In this document: positions 16,887-24,324 of the stretch, in pieces
Layout of the letters: each line of letters begins with the position of its first letter
Position numbering within the stretch: the stretch's first letter is position 1
Assembly (NCBI GenBank): GCA_013140575.1
Contig: JABFSN010000203.1
Location: 1-38,783 of the forward strand
DNA from: Phycisphaerales bacterium
GTDB lineage: Bacteria > Planctomycetota > Phycisphaerae > UBA1845
DNA: 38,783 nucleotides
Direction of reading: 5' to 3'
The notes under the pieces: generated by a model
The model's database searches: none
The model's input: the letters and a program-made list of their open reading frames with translations, nothing else
Told to the model about the DNA's origin: nothing
Made by a program: the position numbers and the translations under genes

Positions 16887-18491
16887 ATGAAACCGACGAA
16901 ACGCCCCTGCATCCTGATCATCCGCGACGGCTGGGGCGCCAATCCCCACCCGGAATGGAACCACGCCAACGCCGTCCACCTGGCCCGAACGCCGGTCGAC
17001 GACGCCCTGATGGCCCAATACCCCCACGCCCAGATCGTCACCCACGGTCCGGACGTGGGCTTGCCCGACGGCATCATGGGTAACAGCGAAGTCGGGCACC
17101 AGAACATCGGCGCCGGTCGCGTCGTCGATCAGGACATCATGCACATCTCCCGCCGCATCCGCGACGGCTCGTTCTACGCGATACCCGCGCTCCGCGAGGT
17201 TTACGATCACGCCGCCGCCCACGGCGGATCGGTTCACCTGATCGGCCTGTGCAGCGACGCCGGCGTCCACAGCGCCCTCGAACATTTGTACGCGCTGCTC
17301 GAATCCGCCCGCTGGTTTGAATTCGACGGCGACCGCGTCTACTTGCACGCCATCACCGACGGGCGCGATTCATCCCCATTCAGCGGCGTCGATTTTCTTC
17401 AGAAAATCGAATTCCGTATGAAGCAGATCGGCGTCGGACGCATCGCCTCGGTGATCGGTCGCTATTACGCCATGGACCGCGACAACCGCTGGGATCGCGT
17501 CGAAAAGGCCTACCGCATGTTGACCGGGGGAACGGGCGATCGTGTCCCGTCGGCCCGCGAGGCGTGCGATCGTTACTACGCCAACCCCACGGGCGACTCG
17601 ATGAACGGCGATGAATTCGTGACCCCTTCCGTCATCGTTGCGACCGCAGCCGCCCCGCCCGTCACCATTCGCGACGGCGACGGCGTCCTGTTCTTCAATT
17701 TCCGCGGCGACCGTCCGCGTGAACTCGTCAAGGCGTTCTGTTACGACGAGTTCCCCTTCCGCGACGGTGACAAGTCGCGGGGATTCGCCCGCGACGTGCG
17801 TCCGCGCGTCCATTTCGCCACGCTGTCGGCGTACGAATCCGGGCTTCCCGTCAGCGTGATCGTTCCCAAACCGCCGAAAATGGCCAACATCTTCGCTCAA
17901 CAGGTAAGCGCGCTCGGGTTACGCCAATTCCGCTGCGCCGAAACTGAGAAGTATCCCCACGTTACCTTTTTCTTCAACGACTATCGCGAGCAACCGTTCG
18001 ACGGCGAGGAACGCCTGCTGATCCCCTCGCCGCGCGACGTGGCCACGTACGATCTGAAACCCGAAATGTCCGCGCTGCAGATCACCGACGGCGTGGTCGA
18101 TCGCATTCGCACCGGCATCGACGACGTCATGGTCGTCAATTTCGCCAACGGCGACATGGTCGGTCACACCGGCAATCTGCAAGCCGCCATCAAGGCCGTC
18201 GAGATCGTCGACGTCGGCGTCGGCCGCATCCTCGACGCCATGCGCCGGGCCGGCGGAATGGCCATCGTGACCGCCGACCACGGCAACTGCGAACAAATGA
18301 TCGACCCGGAAACGAACCTGCCCCACACCGCCCACACCACCTACGACGTGGAACTCATCGTCGTCGATGACCGTTTCAAGGGTCGCCGACTGCGCCGCGG
18401 CGGCCGCCTCGCCGACATCGCCCCCACGCTCCTCCACTTGATGGAGCTCGATCCACCCCCCGAAATGACCGGGCAGTCCCTGCTGCAATAG
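16887..18491 (+). CDS. gpmI: 2,3-bisphosphoglycerate-independent phosphoglycerate mutase
   Basis: 534 residues, close to the usual length of this Mn-dependent family, which interconverts 3- and 2-phosphoglycerate in glycolysis and gluconeogenesis. The protein opens with IIRDGWG (metal-binding Asp). It carries the phosphoserine nucleophile S67 in GNSEVGHQNIGAGR, and DGRDSSP in the transferase insert. The second metal cluster is visible in NGDMVGHTGN, TADHGNCEQM and PHTAHT. The start at 16887 follows GGAA and begins the conserved N-terminus directly. It is monocistronic between a divergent Cys-rich gene and a convergent ABC transporter unit. The 89 bp after its stop contain no clear terminator. 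Confidence 0.96.
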   Translation: MKPTKRPCILIIRDGWGANPHPEWNHANAVHLARTPVDDALMAQYPHAQIVTHGPDVGLPDGIMGNSEVGHQNIGAGRVVDQDIMHISRRIRDGSFYAIPALREVYDHAAAHGGSVHLIGLCSDAGVHSALEHLYALLESARWFEFDGDRVYLHAITDGRDSSPFSGVDFLQKIEFRMKQIGVGRIASVIGRYYAMDRDNRWDRVEKAYRMLTGGTGDRVPSAREACDRYYANPTGDSMNGDEFVTPSVIVATAAAPPVTIRDGDGVLFFNFRGDRPRELVKAFCYDEFPFRDGDKSRGFARDVRPRVHFATLSAYESGLPVSVIVPKPPKMANIFAQQVSALGLRQFRCAETEKYPHVTFFFNDYREQPFDGEERLLIPSPRDVATYDLKPEMSALQITDGVVDRIRTGIDDVMVVNFANGDMVGHTGNLQAAIKAVEIVDVGVGRILDAMRRAGGMAIVTADHGNCEQMIDPETNLPHTAHTTYDVELIVVDDRFKGRRLRRGGRLADIAPTLLHLMELDPPPEMTGQSLLQ

Positions 18492-18580
18492 TGCTCGGCC
18501 GGCACAGAATGGACGACGCTACGACCCGCCGTCCACGACGCGGGGTATCTCGATAGGTGCGGCAACGCGTAAAACGACGA

Positions 18581-19267
18581 TCATTCGTCGACGATGCGGC
18601 CGGATTCCATGTGCCAACACCGATCGGACGACGCGGAGACCGCGGAATCGTGTGTGGCGACGATGATGGCGCTGCCCCGGGTCTGAAGTCCCTTCAGGCA
18701 ATTCACGATCGCAGATCCGGTGTCGGCGTCGACGTTGGACGTCGGCTCGTCGGCGATCACGATCCGGGGTTGGTGCACGACGGCGCGGGCGACGGCCACC
18801 CGCTGCTGCTCGCCCCCGGACAATGACGCGGGGCGACGATCGAGCATCTCTCCAATGCCGAGTTCTTCCAGAACGGCGGCGGCGCGGCGGCGGCGCTCGC
18901 GCGCCGGCACTCCCGCAGGGATCAACCGAACCGCGACGTTCTGCCAGACCGGTAGATGCTCCACGAAGACGCCCTGTTGATAGACGAAGCCGATGTCGAA
19001 GCGACGTACAACGTCCGGCGATCCGGTCGCACCGTTGGAGACGTCCGGATTGGCAATTACCACGCGGCCGGTATCCGGTGCGTCGAGACCGCCCATGATT
19101 TGCAAAAGCGTGGTCTTGCCGGCGCCCGAACGCCCGACAATCGACGTCCATGTGCCGGACAAGACGTCCAACGTCAACGGTCCCAATGCGAACGATTGCG
19201 GATCGTGGGCGGCGCCGTGTCGCCGGGTCACGTCGATCAGCCGCAATAACGGTGGAACAGCGTTCAT
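18581..19267 (-). CDS. ABC transporter ATP-binding protein (LolD/MacB type)
   Basis: 228 residues with Walker A GRSGAGKTT, Q-loop region FVYQQG, signature LSGGEQQR, Walker B IVIADEP and the switch histidine in VATHD. Length and motifs fit the LolD/MacB family that powers FtsX-type permeases to move lipoproteins, peptides or other substrates away from the inner membrane. The ATG at 19267 overlaps the stop of the permease gene by four bases (ATGA), so the two are translationally coupled; the longer open frame (to 19468) lies inside the permease gene. Substrate is not identifiable. Confidence 0.92.
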   Translation of the reverse strand: MNAVPPLLRLIDVTRRHGAAHDPQSFALGPLTLDVLSGTWTSIVGRSGAGKTTLLQIMGGLDAPDTGRVVIANPDVSNGATGSPDVVRRFDIGFVYQQGVFVEHLPVWQNVAVRLIPAGVPARERRRRAAAVLEELGIGEMLDRRPASLSGGEQQRVAVARAVVHQPRIVIADEPTSNVDADTGSAIVNCLKGLQTRGSAIIVATHDSAVSASSDRCWHMESGRIVDE

Positions 19268-20409
19268 CGCAGTGTGTCGACCGGACGCGTAATGGAAGTG
19301 CGCCACGTGGTGTAGATGCTGCCGGTCATGGTGACGACGAGACTGAACACCAGTGCCAGCAGACCGGGCAGCGGCAGAAATCGAGCGGGTAAAACAATGT
19401 TCGGAAAAAGCGGCAGGTCGGGTACGAAGAAGGGCGCGATCAGCGGCGCGCGAAAGACGCGCAGCCACACGATGGCAATGAACGTGGCCGACGCGGCCGC
19501 GAAGACGGCGACGATCACGTTTTCGCAGGCGACCATTTCGAGCACGTGGGCGGTACGCCAGCCCTCGGCCTTCAGCAATCCGATTTCGCGTCGGCGCGGC
19601 GTGTGGCCCATGTAGGTGAGAATGGCGAACGATGGAATCGCCCAGGCCAATGCCAGTGCGAAGAGGATCGTGAACACGCCCTCGCGAATCGACATTCCCC
19701 GGACCACGTAGTTATGCACGATCGATTTCGTTTGAACCCGGTAGCGGTCGTCCACGCGTTCGATGGATTCCGCAGCCAGCGATTCATATCCGGCCCGGGC
19801 ATAGAGGCAGACGTCGGTGACGTGGCCGGATTCGCCGAAGACGGTGGCGGCCTCGTCAATGTCGCAGACGACGGCCTTGGCGCTCCAGAGCGTCGACGTC
19901 GACCGCACAACGCCGACTACCGTGAACAGACGCAGGGAATGCGCGTCCAGTGCGATGGTCTTCCCGGGCGATAGACCCGTGATTCGAGCCAGTTCGTTGC
20001 CGATCAGGACTTCGCTGCCGTCGGCCGGCAGCCGCCCGTCAACCTGCGGCGCCGCCCGTCGAATCTGATCGAGCGGAACACCGACGACCAGGACTACGGC
20101 GGATCCGACGATTGTGCGTCCGATGATCCGCGGCACCGCACGAGTGACGCCGTCAATGTCCGCCAATGGAGCGATTTTGTCCAACGGCAGCGGGGCATCG
20201 CGGCCGAACATGTCCCAGGTGCAGTAGAGGTCGGCGCCGGCATCAACCGAGGCGACGGCGTCGGCCTTGAGCCCTTCGCTGACGGCGACGCCGCAGAGCA
20301 AAAGCGCGAGCGGCAGCACCAATCCAGCCGCGGCCACAAGGTAAGCACGCCAATGGCCGACGACGTTTTCGGCGGCGAGTAGAAGCAGATTGACATGTGT
20401 GCCGAGCAT
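19264..20409 (-). CDS. FtsX-like ABC transporter permease
   Basis: 381 residues with one N-terminal membrane segment (about 20-42) and three more in the C-terminal part (about 240-265, 295-320 and 350-370). These flank a periplasmic domain of about 190 residues of the MacB type. This is the four-helix plan of FtsX/LolC/MacB permeases. The partner ATPase gene follows with an ATGA overlap, and a small secreted protein gene precedes it by 9 bp. Upstream lie an FG-GAP/UnbV lipoprotein and a NosL-like protein on the same strand, so export of a lipoprotein or delivery of a cofactor is possible but unproven. Confidence 0.88.
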   Translation of the reverse strand: MLGTHVNLLLLAAENVVGHWRAYLVAAAGLVLPLALLLCGVAVSEGLKADAVASVDAGADLYCTWDMFGRDAPLPLDKIAPLADIDGVTRAVPRIIGRTIVGSAVVLVVGVPLDQIRRAAPQVDGRLPADGSEVLIGNELARITGLSPGKTIALDAHSLRLFTVVGVVRSTSTLWSAKAVVCDIDEAATVFGESGHVTDVCLYARAGYESLAAESIERVDDRYRVQTKSIVHNYVVRGMSIREGVFTILFALALAWAIPSFAILTYMGHTPRRREIGLLKAEGWRTAHVLEMVACENVIVAVFAAASATFIAIVWLRVFRAPLIAPFFVPDLPLFPNIVLPARFLPLPGLLALVFSLVVTMTGSIYTTWRTSITRPVDTLR

Positions 20410-20418
20410 TTCAACGGT

Positions 20419-20721
20419 TCAAAAAGCGGTGTTCAGGGGTGGAAGATCGACAATGACCGCGCCGTGCGACGGGTTGGGACAAGGCAGTCCGGGAATGGGC
20501 CATAGTTCATTCTCGCAGACGCGCTCCACGCGCGGGTCGAGCGTGAAAAAACACCACGACGGCGACACGGAAGCGCCGACACCGAAGCCGCAGGTGGACT
20601 GTTGGAATGCGTCCGTGCCGCCGGCGCGAGGCGCGCCGCCCGCGAACACAATCCATGCGGCGTCCAGCGCGACGAGCGTCGCGGTGGTGGACAATACCAG
20701 TCGCGCCCTAGTGCTGCACAA
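20419..20721 (-). CDS. Small hypothetical exported protein with four Cys
   Basis: About 100 residues if the TTG at 20721 is the start; no clear ribosome-binding site is visible and a shorter start at another TTG (20691) is possible. The N-terminus is a hydrophobic segment (about 9-29) fitting a signal peptide or anchor. The rest contains four cysteines (about 44, 57, 69 and 81) and a Pro-rich tail. The gene overlaps the end of the UnbV lipoprotein gene by 14 bp and ends 9 bp before the permease gene, which supports its reality as part of the operon. I do not recognise the family. Confidence 0.55.
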   Translation of the reverse strand: MCSTRARLVLSTTATLVALDAAWIVFAGGAPRAGGTDAFQQSTCGFGVGASVSPSWCFFTLDPRVERVCENELWPIPGLPCPNPSHGAVIVDLPPLNTAF

Positions 20722-22564
20722 TGTCGATAACCCGATTGATCGCCGGCGCGTCGATAATCTGTGGATTTGGATCGCCGGGCCAGTGAATCGTCACGGTCTT
20801 GACGGCGTCGGCCGATCCAAGCCCGACGTGAATGACCGCGCCGTTTTGGGTCAGATAGCCCTCGGCGCCGGAACGCCATCGATGGCGGGTCTTGTCGACG
20901 GTCTCGACCGCGATGCGCGCGCCGATACCGTCACGATTAGCGCGTACGCCGCGAAGACGCAAACCCACGTAGCTGGATTTAGGCGAGTCGTTGCGGAACA
21001 GATACGGCTCGTGATTGAAGTTATTGACCACCATGTCGAGGTCGCCGTCACGATCGAAATCGGCCGTCGCCGCGGCGCGCGAGCTGCGTGTGAAGGGCTT
21101 GCCCTTGATTTCCGCGCCGGCAATGACCATTCCCGCCGCGGGCGGTTCCAGACCGGCGGACTGGGCGGCTTCGCGGAAGACGCCGTGGCCGTCGTTCAGG
21201 TAGAAACGGTTGGGCCAGTAGAAGAACGGATAACCCATGCCCGTGGCCACGTAGGCGTCGACGTCGCCGTCGTTGTCGTAGTCGCCGGTGGTGATGCCCC
21301 ACGGCCACCAGGTTTCGAGGTGGGATTCACGCGAGCGTTCGTCAAACGTACCGTCGCCGTTATTGAGAAAGAACGTGTTTCCAAAGAGGGCCGTCTTCGC
21401 CAACGTGTCGTCGCCTTTTCCGATCGGCAGCCCGCCGTTGACCGTTGAACCGAGGGGATTATTGAATTTGTCCGCGGGTTTGAGAAGTGATTGGTCCGAC
21501 GGGTCCGGGATCCACATATCGGAGTGCATGTCGACGACGTAGAGATCGGGATATTGGTCGCCGTCGGCGTCGAAGAAGGTGCAACCCATGGCGCCCCAAC
21601 TGGTACGCTTGAGCTTCTCCGCGGTTACCTCGTCGAACTTGCCGTCGCCGCGATTGCGGTACAGATGATTGGCCCCGAACATGTTCGTGACGTAAAGATC
21701 GGGGTCGCCGTCGAGATCGTAATCGGCGGCGGCCACGTCGGCGTTCCATTCAACCGACTGAATGCCCGATTCCTGCGTCACATCGGTGAACGTGCCGTCG
21801 CCGTTGTTTCGATAGAGAATGTCGCGCTCGCCGGTGACGCGCTGGTCGGGCTTTTGTGCCAGCGTGGCAAACGGCAGGCTGAGGCCGGTATAGAAATAGT
21901 CGGCTTCCTTGCTGATGGTCTCGGTGGTGAACTTGCCGATATTGCAGAGATAGAGGTCCAGGTCGCCGTCGATGTCAACATCGACCCACGCGGCGGCGCT
22001 GGAGTGGCCGTTATAGACGACGCTGGCGGCCGCGGTGACGTCTTCAAAGACGGCCTGACCGTTGTTGCGAAATAGATGGTTTCCGCCGCGATACGTAGTG
22101 ACGTACAAATCCTGATCGCCGTCGTTGTCGTAGTCGCCGAAGGCGCCGCCCACGCTGATCGAGCGATCGACGGCGACGCCTGCGCCGGCCGTGATGTCTT
22201 CGAACGTGAAATCGCCCTTGTTCCGATAGAGCACGTTGGGGCCGAGGAAATTAAGGAAGTAAATGTCGTCAAGACCGTCGCCATCAACGTCGGCGAGATA
22301 GACGCCGCTGCCGTGATCGTAGGGATTAATGCGGTAGTCGGTTCCGGTTTCGCTGTCCAGGAACTGGTGGCGGAACGCGATGCCGGACTGTTTCAGAACA
22401 TCGGTAAAGTGCGGCACGGCCGCCGTCGGCGGGGCATTGGCGGCCGCCGATGGAGCGGGCGGGGGTTTGTCGGCCGGCGGCGTGGAAGACGATTGCTTGC
22501 ATCCGGCCAATGGAACCATGAAAAGCAGGGGCAGGATCGGAATAGGGAAATGTTCGCGAGTCAT
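20708..22564 (-). CDS. FG-GAP repeat / ASPIC-UnbV (CRTAC1-like) lipoprotein
   Basis: 618 residues starting at the ATG at 22564, which has GGGGAG upstream and overlaps the preceding gene's stop (ATGA). The N-terminus is a lipoprotein signal with lipobox PLAGC (C22), followed by a Pro/Ala linker. Multiple FG-GAP/VCBS repeats then appear as D-x-(D/N)-x-D-G-D-x-DL(Y) calcium-binding loops, for example DVDGDGLDD and DYDNDGDQDL, predicting a seven-bladed propeller. The C-terminal 85 residues (YVGLRLRG ... GAEGYLTQ ... VTIHWPG) are an ASPIC/UnbV domain. Function in bacteria is unknown. It sits between NosL-like and ABC transporter genes. Confidence 0.92.
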   Translation of the reverse strand: MTREHFPIPILPLLFMVPLAGCKQSSSTPPADKPPPAPSAAANAPPTAAVPHFTDVLKQSGIAFRHQFLDSETGTDYRINPYDHGSGVYLADVDGDGLDDIYFLNFLGPNVLYRNKGDFTFEDITAGAGVAVDRSISVGGAFGDYDNDGDQDLYVTTYRGGNHLFRNNGQAVFEDVTAAASVVYNGHSSAAAWVDVDIDGDLDLYLCNIGKFTTETISKEADYFYTGLSLPFATLAQKPDQRVTGERDILYRNNGDGTFTDVTQESGIQSVEWNADVAAADYDLDGDPDLYVTNMFGANHLYRNRGDGKFDEVTAEKLKRTSWGAMGCTFFDADGDQYPDLYVVDMHSDMWIPDPSDQSLLKPADKFNNPLGSTVNGGLPIGKGDDTLAKTALFGNTFFLNNGDGTFDERSRESHLETWWPWGITTGDYDNDGDVDAYVATGMGYPFFYWPNRFYLNDGHGVFREAAQSAGLEPPAAGMVIAGAEIKGKPFTRSSRAAATADFDRDGDLDMVVNNFNHEPYLFRNDSPKSSYVGLRLRGVRANRDGIGARIAVETVDKTRHRWRSGAEGYLTQNGAVIHVGLGSADAVKTVTIHWPGDPNPQIIDAPAINRVIDIVQH

Positions 22565-23004
22565 TTTGGGCTCCCCGGGTCGTTCGATTGCGCTGCGGCC
22601 GGATCGAACGGGTTCGGAATCCGATGCCCCTCGTATTGGGTGCAGTGACCGAGGGCGTCGGCCCAGTTCTTGAACACGTGAATTCGGTCCCGGCGCGACG
22701 GCACGGTCACGACGCGGCTTTCCACGAAACAGGCGTTCGAGGCGTCCAGCGGTTCGCCGGTTATTTCGTCGTGTACGCGCCAGTAGGCGTCGGCGGGTAC
22801 ATCCGGCCAATCGCCTGCGCACCTGATGCAACAAAAGGATTGCACCGTTTCACCGTCGCGAACGAGGTCGACCCGGCGCACCGGCTCGATGCGGTTTCCG
22901 TCCAGGTTGCAACGATCGGCACGCGACTGATAGACCCGCCACCGGCTGATGAGCGAGATCACCAGCACGGCGCCCAACCAGATGCCGATTTGACGATGGT
23001 TCAT
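22561..23004 (-). CDS. NosL-like membrane-anchored putative metal-binding protein
   Basis: 147 residues if begun at the ATG at 23004; the frame is open to a TTG at 23067. One N-terminal membrane helix (about residues 6-24) leaves the rest outside the cytoplasm. It contains FCCIRC, which resembles metal-binding Cys clusters. The segment HDEITGEPLDASNACFV followed by an F-x-x-W-x-DAL motif looks like the C-terminal half of NosL, the copper chaperone of nitrous oxide reductase. The family match is by eye and moderate; a TRASH/YHS-type metal-binding protein is the alternative. The stop overlaps the start of the UnbV lipoprotein gene, so the two are coupled. Confidence 0.6.
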   Translation of the reverse strand: MNHRQIGIWLGAVLVISLISRWRVYQSRADRCNLDGNRIEPVRRVDLVRDGETVQSFCCIRCAGDWPDVPADAYWRVHDEITGEPLDASNACFVESRVVTVPSRRDRIHVFKNWADALGHCTQYEGHRIPNPFDPAAAQSNDPGSPK

Positions 23005-23098
23005 GTTCCAGGACCACCCGTCACGAACCGATTGCAGCCCGATCGGGAGCGCATCGGACGTTTCCAACGGTCAAGGGTAGTGGCGGCGGCGAGCCGCA

Positions 23099-24262
23099 TC
23101 AAGATCGGGCGTTGAAACAGCTCGACGTAACGGTCCGCTCGATGCGGACGCCGCGGTCGTGCAACGAGGAGACGACGGCGTCGAACAATTCCGGCCGCCG
23201 GGCGATGTGTTCCGGCGGATGAACGCCGGGATCGCGGAATCGCCCGTCGACCAGCATCCGGGCGACGATGACGGCCGGGAACGCGGTGGTCCGGGCCATC
23301 GAGGACGCGCCCGTGGCCGCATCGGTTTCGTCGTACAAGTCATAGGTCCATCGAACGGGATGCCCATCGGATCGGCCATCAACGACGACGCGCATGACGG
23401 TGAATTCGCGTTCGCCGGGTTCGGCGGTCCACGCCGGGAACAAAAGCCGCGAGGTTACGTCGAGCGGGCGAACGGAATGGCCGCCGACGTCGATGGGTTC
23501 GCGGCTGAACAAGCCGATTTCGCGGAAGACGCACATCAATTCGATGTGGCCGGGGTAACGCATCGTTTTTTCCACCAAATCGGGAATGTCCGTGGTTTCG
23601 AGCAGCGAGCGCAGGCCGTCGGTGTTGAACGCCTCGAGCGTGCCGATGCCGGGAAAATCAAGTAATTCGGGGTCGGTTAGCGCCGGTTTGACAACGGTTT
23701 TTCCCGCGATGCGCATTCGGGCCGGGCGGACGTATTCCTCGATGACGTCGGACGGGGCAAACGGCGCCCTGTATTGAAACGGCCAATGCCGCGCTTTCGG
23801 CAGGCCGCCGACGTAGATCACCGCGCGATCCGTCCGTTCCAGCAACGCGGCTGCGTGACCGACCGCCATGTTGGACAACCCCGGTGACACGCCGCAATCG
23901 ACGATGGCGACGGCGCCGGTTCGTTTGGCGACATCGTCGAGTTCCAGCGGGTTTTCGGGCATGAAGGCGATGTCAACGAATCGTTTGCCGGCCTGAACGA
24001 TGGTGCGCAGGGCCGCGAACCCGAACTGACTGGGCAGCGCGCCGAGGACGATGTCGAACGGTTCAACGAGGCGGCGGAGTTGGTCCGCGTCGCTGAGATC
24101 GACCGACTGTGTGCGGATGGCGGCGTGGCCGCGGAATTGCCGGGCCAGGCGGTCGGCGTCGAGATCGGCGGCGGTGACTTCGAAACTCGGTTCAGCGGCG
24201 AGGTCGCGGGCCATCGTGGCCCCGACCATGCCGCATCCCAAGACGACGGCTTTTGTGGGCAT
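23099..24262 (-). CDS. Saccharopine dehydrogenase family NAD(P)-dependent protein
   Basis: 387 residues from the ATG at 24262 (another ATG at 24271). The N-terminus is a Rossmann nucleotide-binding site, VVLGCGMVGATMA, followed by an acidic residue at the end of strand 2 (AADLD). VDCGVSPGLSNM, central in the chain, is characteristic of the saccharopine dehydrogenase (Lys9-like) fold, and the C-terminal half has the expected catalytic-domain sequence. Possible substrates include saccharopine or carboxyspermidine-like compounds; the exact reaction cannot be told. It lies 62 bp downstream of the NHLRC2-like gene on the same strand, and a TATAAT just before the ATG may give it its own, nearly leaderless transcript. 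Confidence 0.82.
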   Translation of the reverse strand: MPTKAVVLGCGMVGATMARDLAAEPSFEVTAADLDADRLARQFRGHAAIRTQSVDLSDADQLRRLVEPFDIVLGALPSQFGFAALRTIVQAGKRFVDIAFMPENPLELDDVAKRTGAVAIVDCGVSPGLSNMAVGHAAALLERTDRAVIYVGGLPKARHWPFQYRAPFAPSDVIEEYVRPARMRIAGKTVVKPALTDPELLDFPGIGTLEAFNTDGLRSLLETTDIPDLVEKTMRYPGHIELMCVFREIGLFSREPIDVGGHSVRPLDVTSRLLFPAWTAEPGEREFTVMRVVVDGRSDGHPVRWTYDLYDETDAATGASSMARTTAFPAVIVARMLVDGRFRDPGVHPPEHIARRPELFDAVVSSLHDRGVRIERTVTSSCFNARS

Positions 24263-24269
24263 GGGCGGC

Positions 24270-24275
24270 ATTATA
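24270..24275 (-). promoter_or_regulatory. Perfect TATAAT 7 nt upstream of a start codon (possible leaderless promoter)
   Basis: A perfect -10 consensus on the minus strand ends 7 nt before the ATG at 24262. Transcription from it would begin at about the A of the start codon. No matching -35 is present at 16-18 nt, and the ATG lacks a Shine-Dalgarno sequence, which fits leaderless translation but could also be chance. Confidence 0.3.
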
Positions 24276-24324
24276 GGGGGGCGGCGCGCGTCGGCCAGCG
24301 AATGAACCGTTGACCGCCACGCGA

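Noticed and set aside
18492-18580. Terminator between gpmI and the convergent ABC unit
   Set aside because: Only short imperfect inverted repeats are present and no T-run follows them on either strand.
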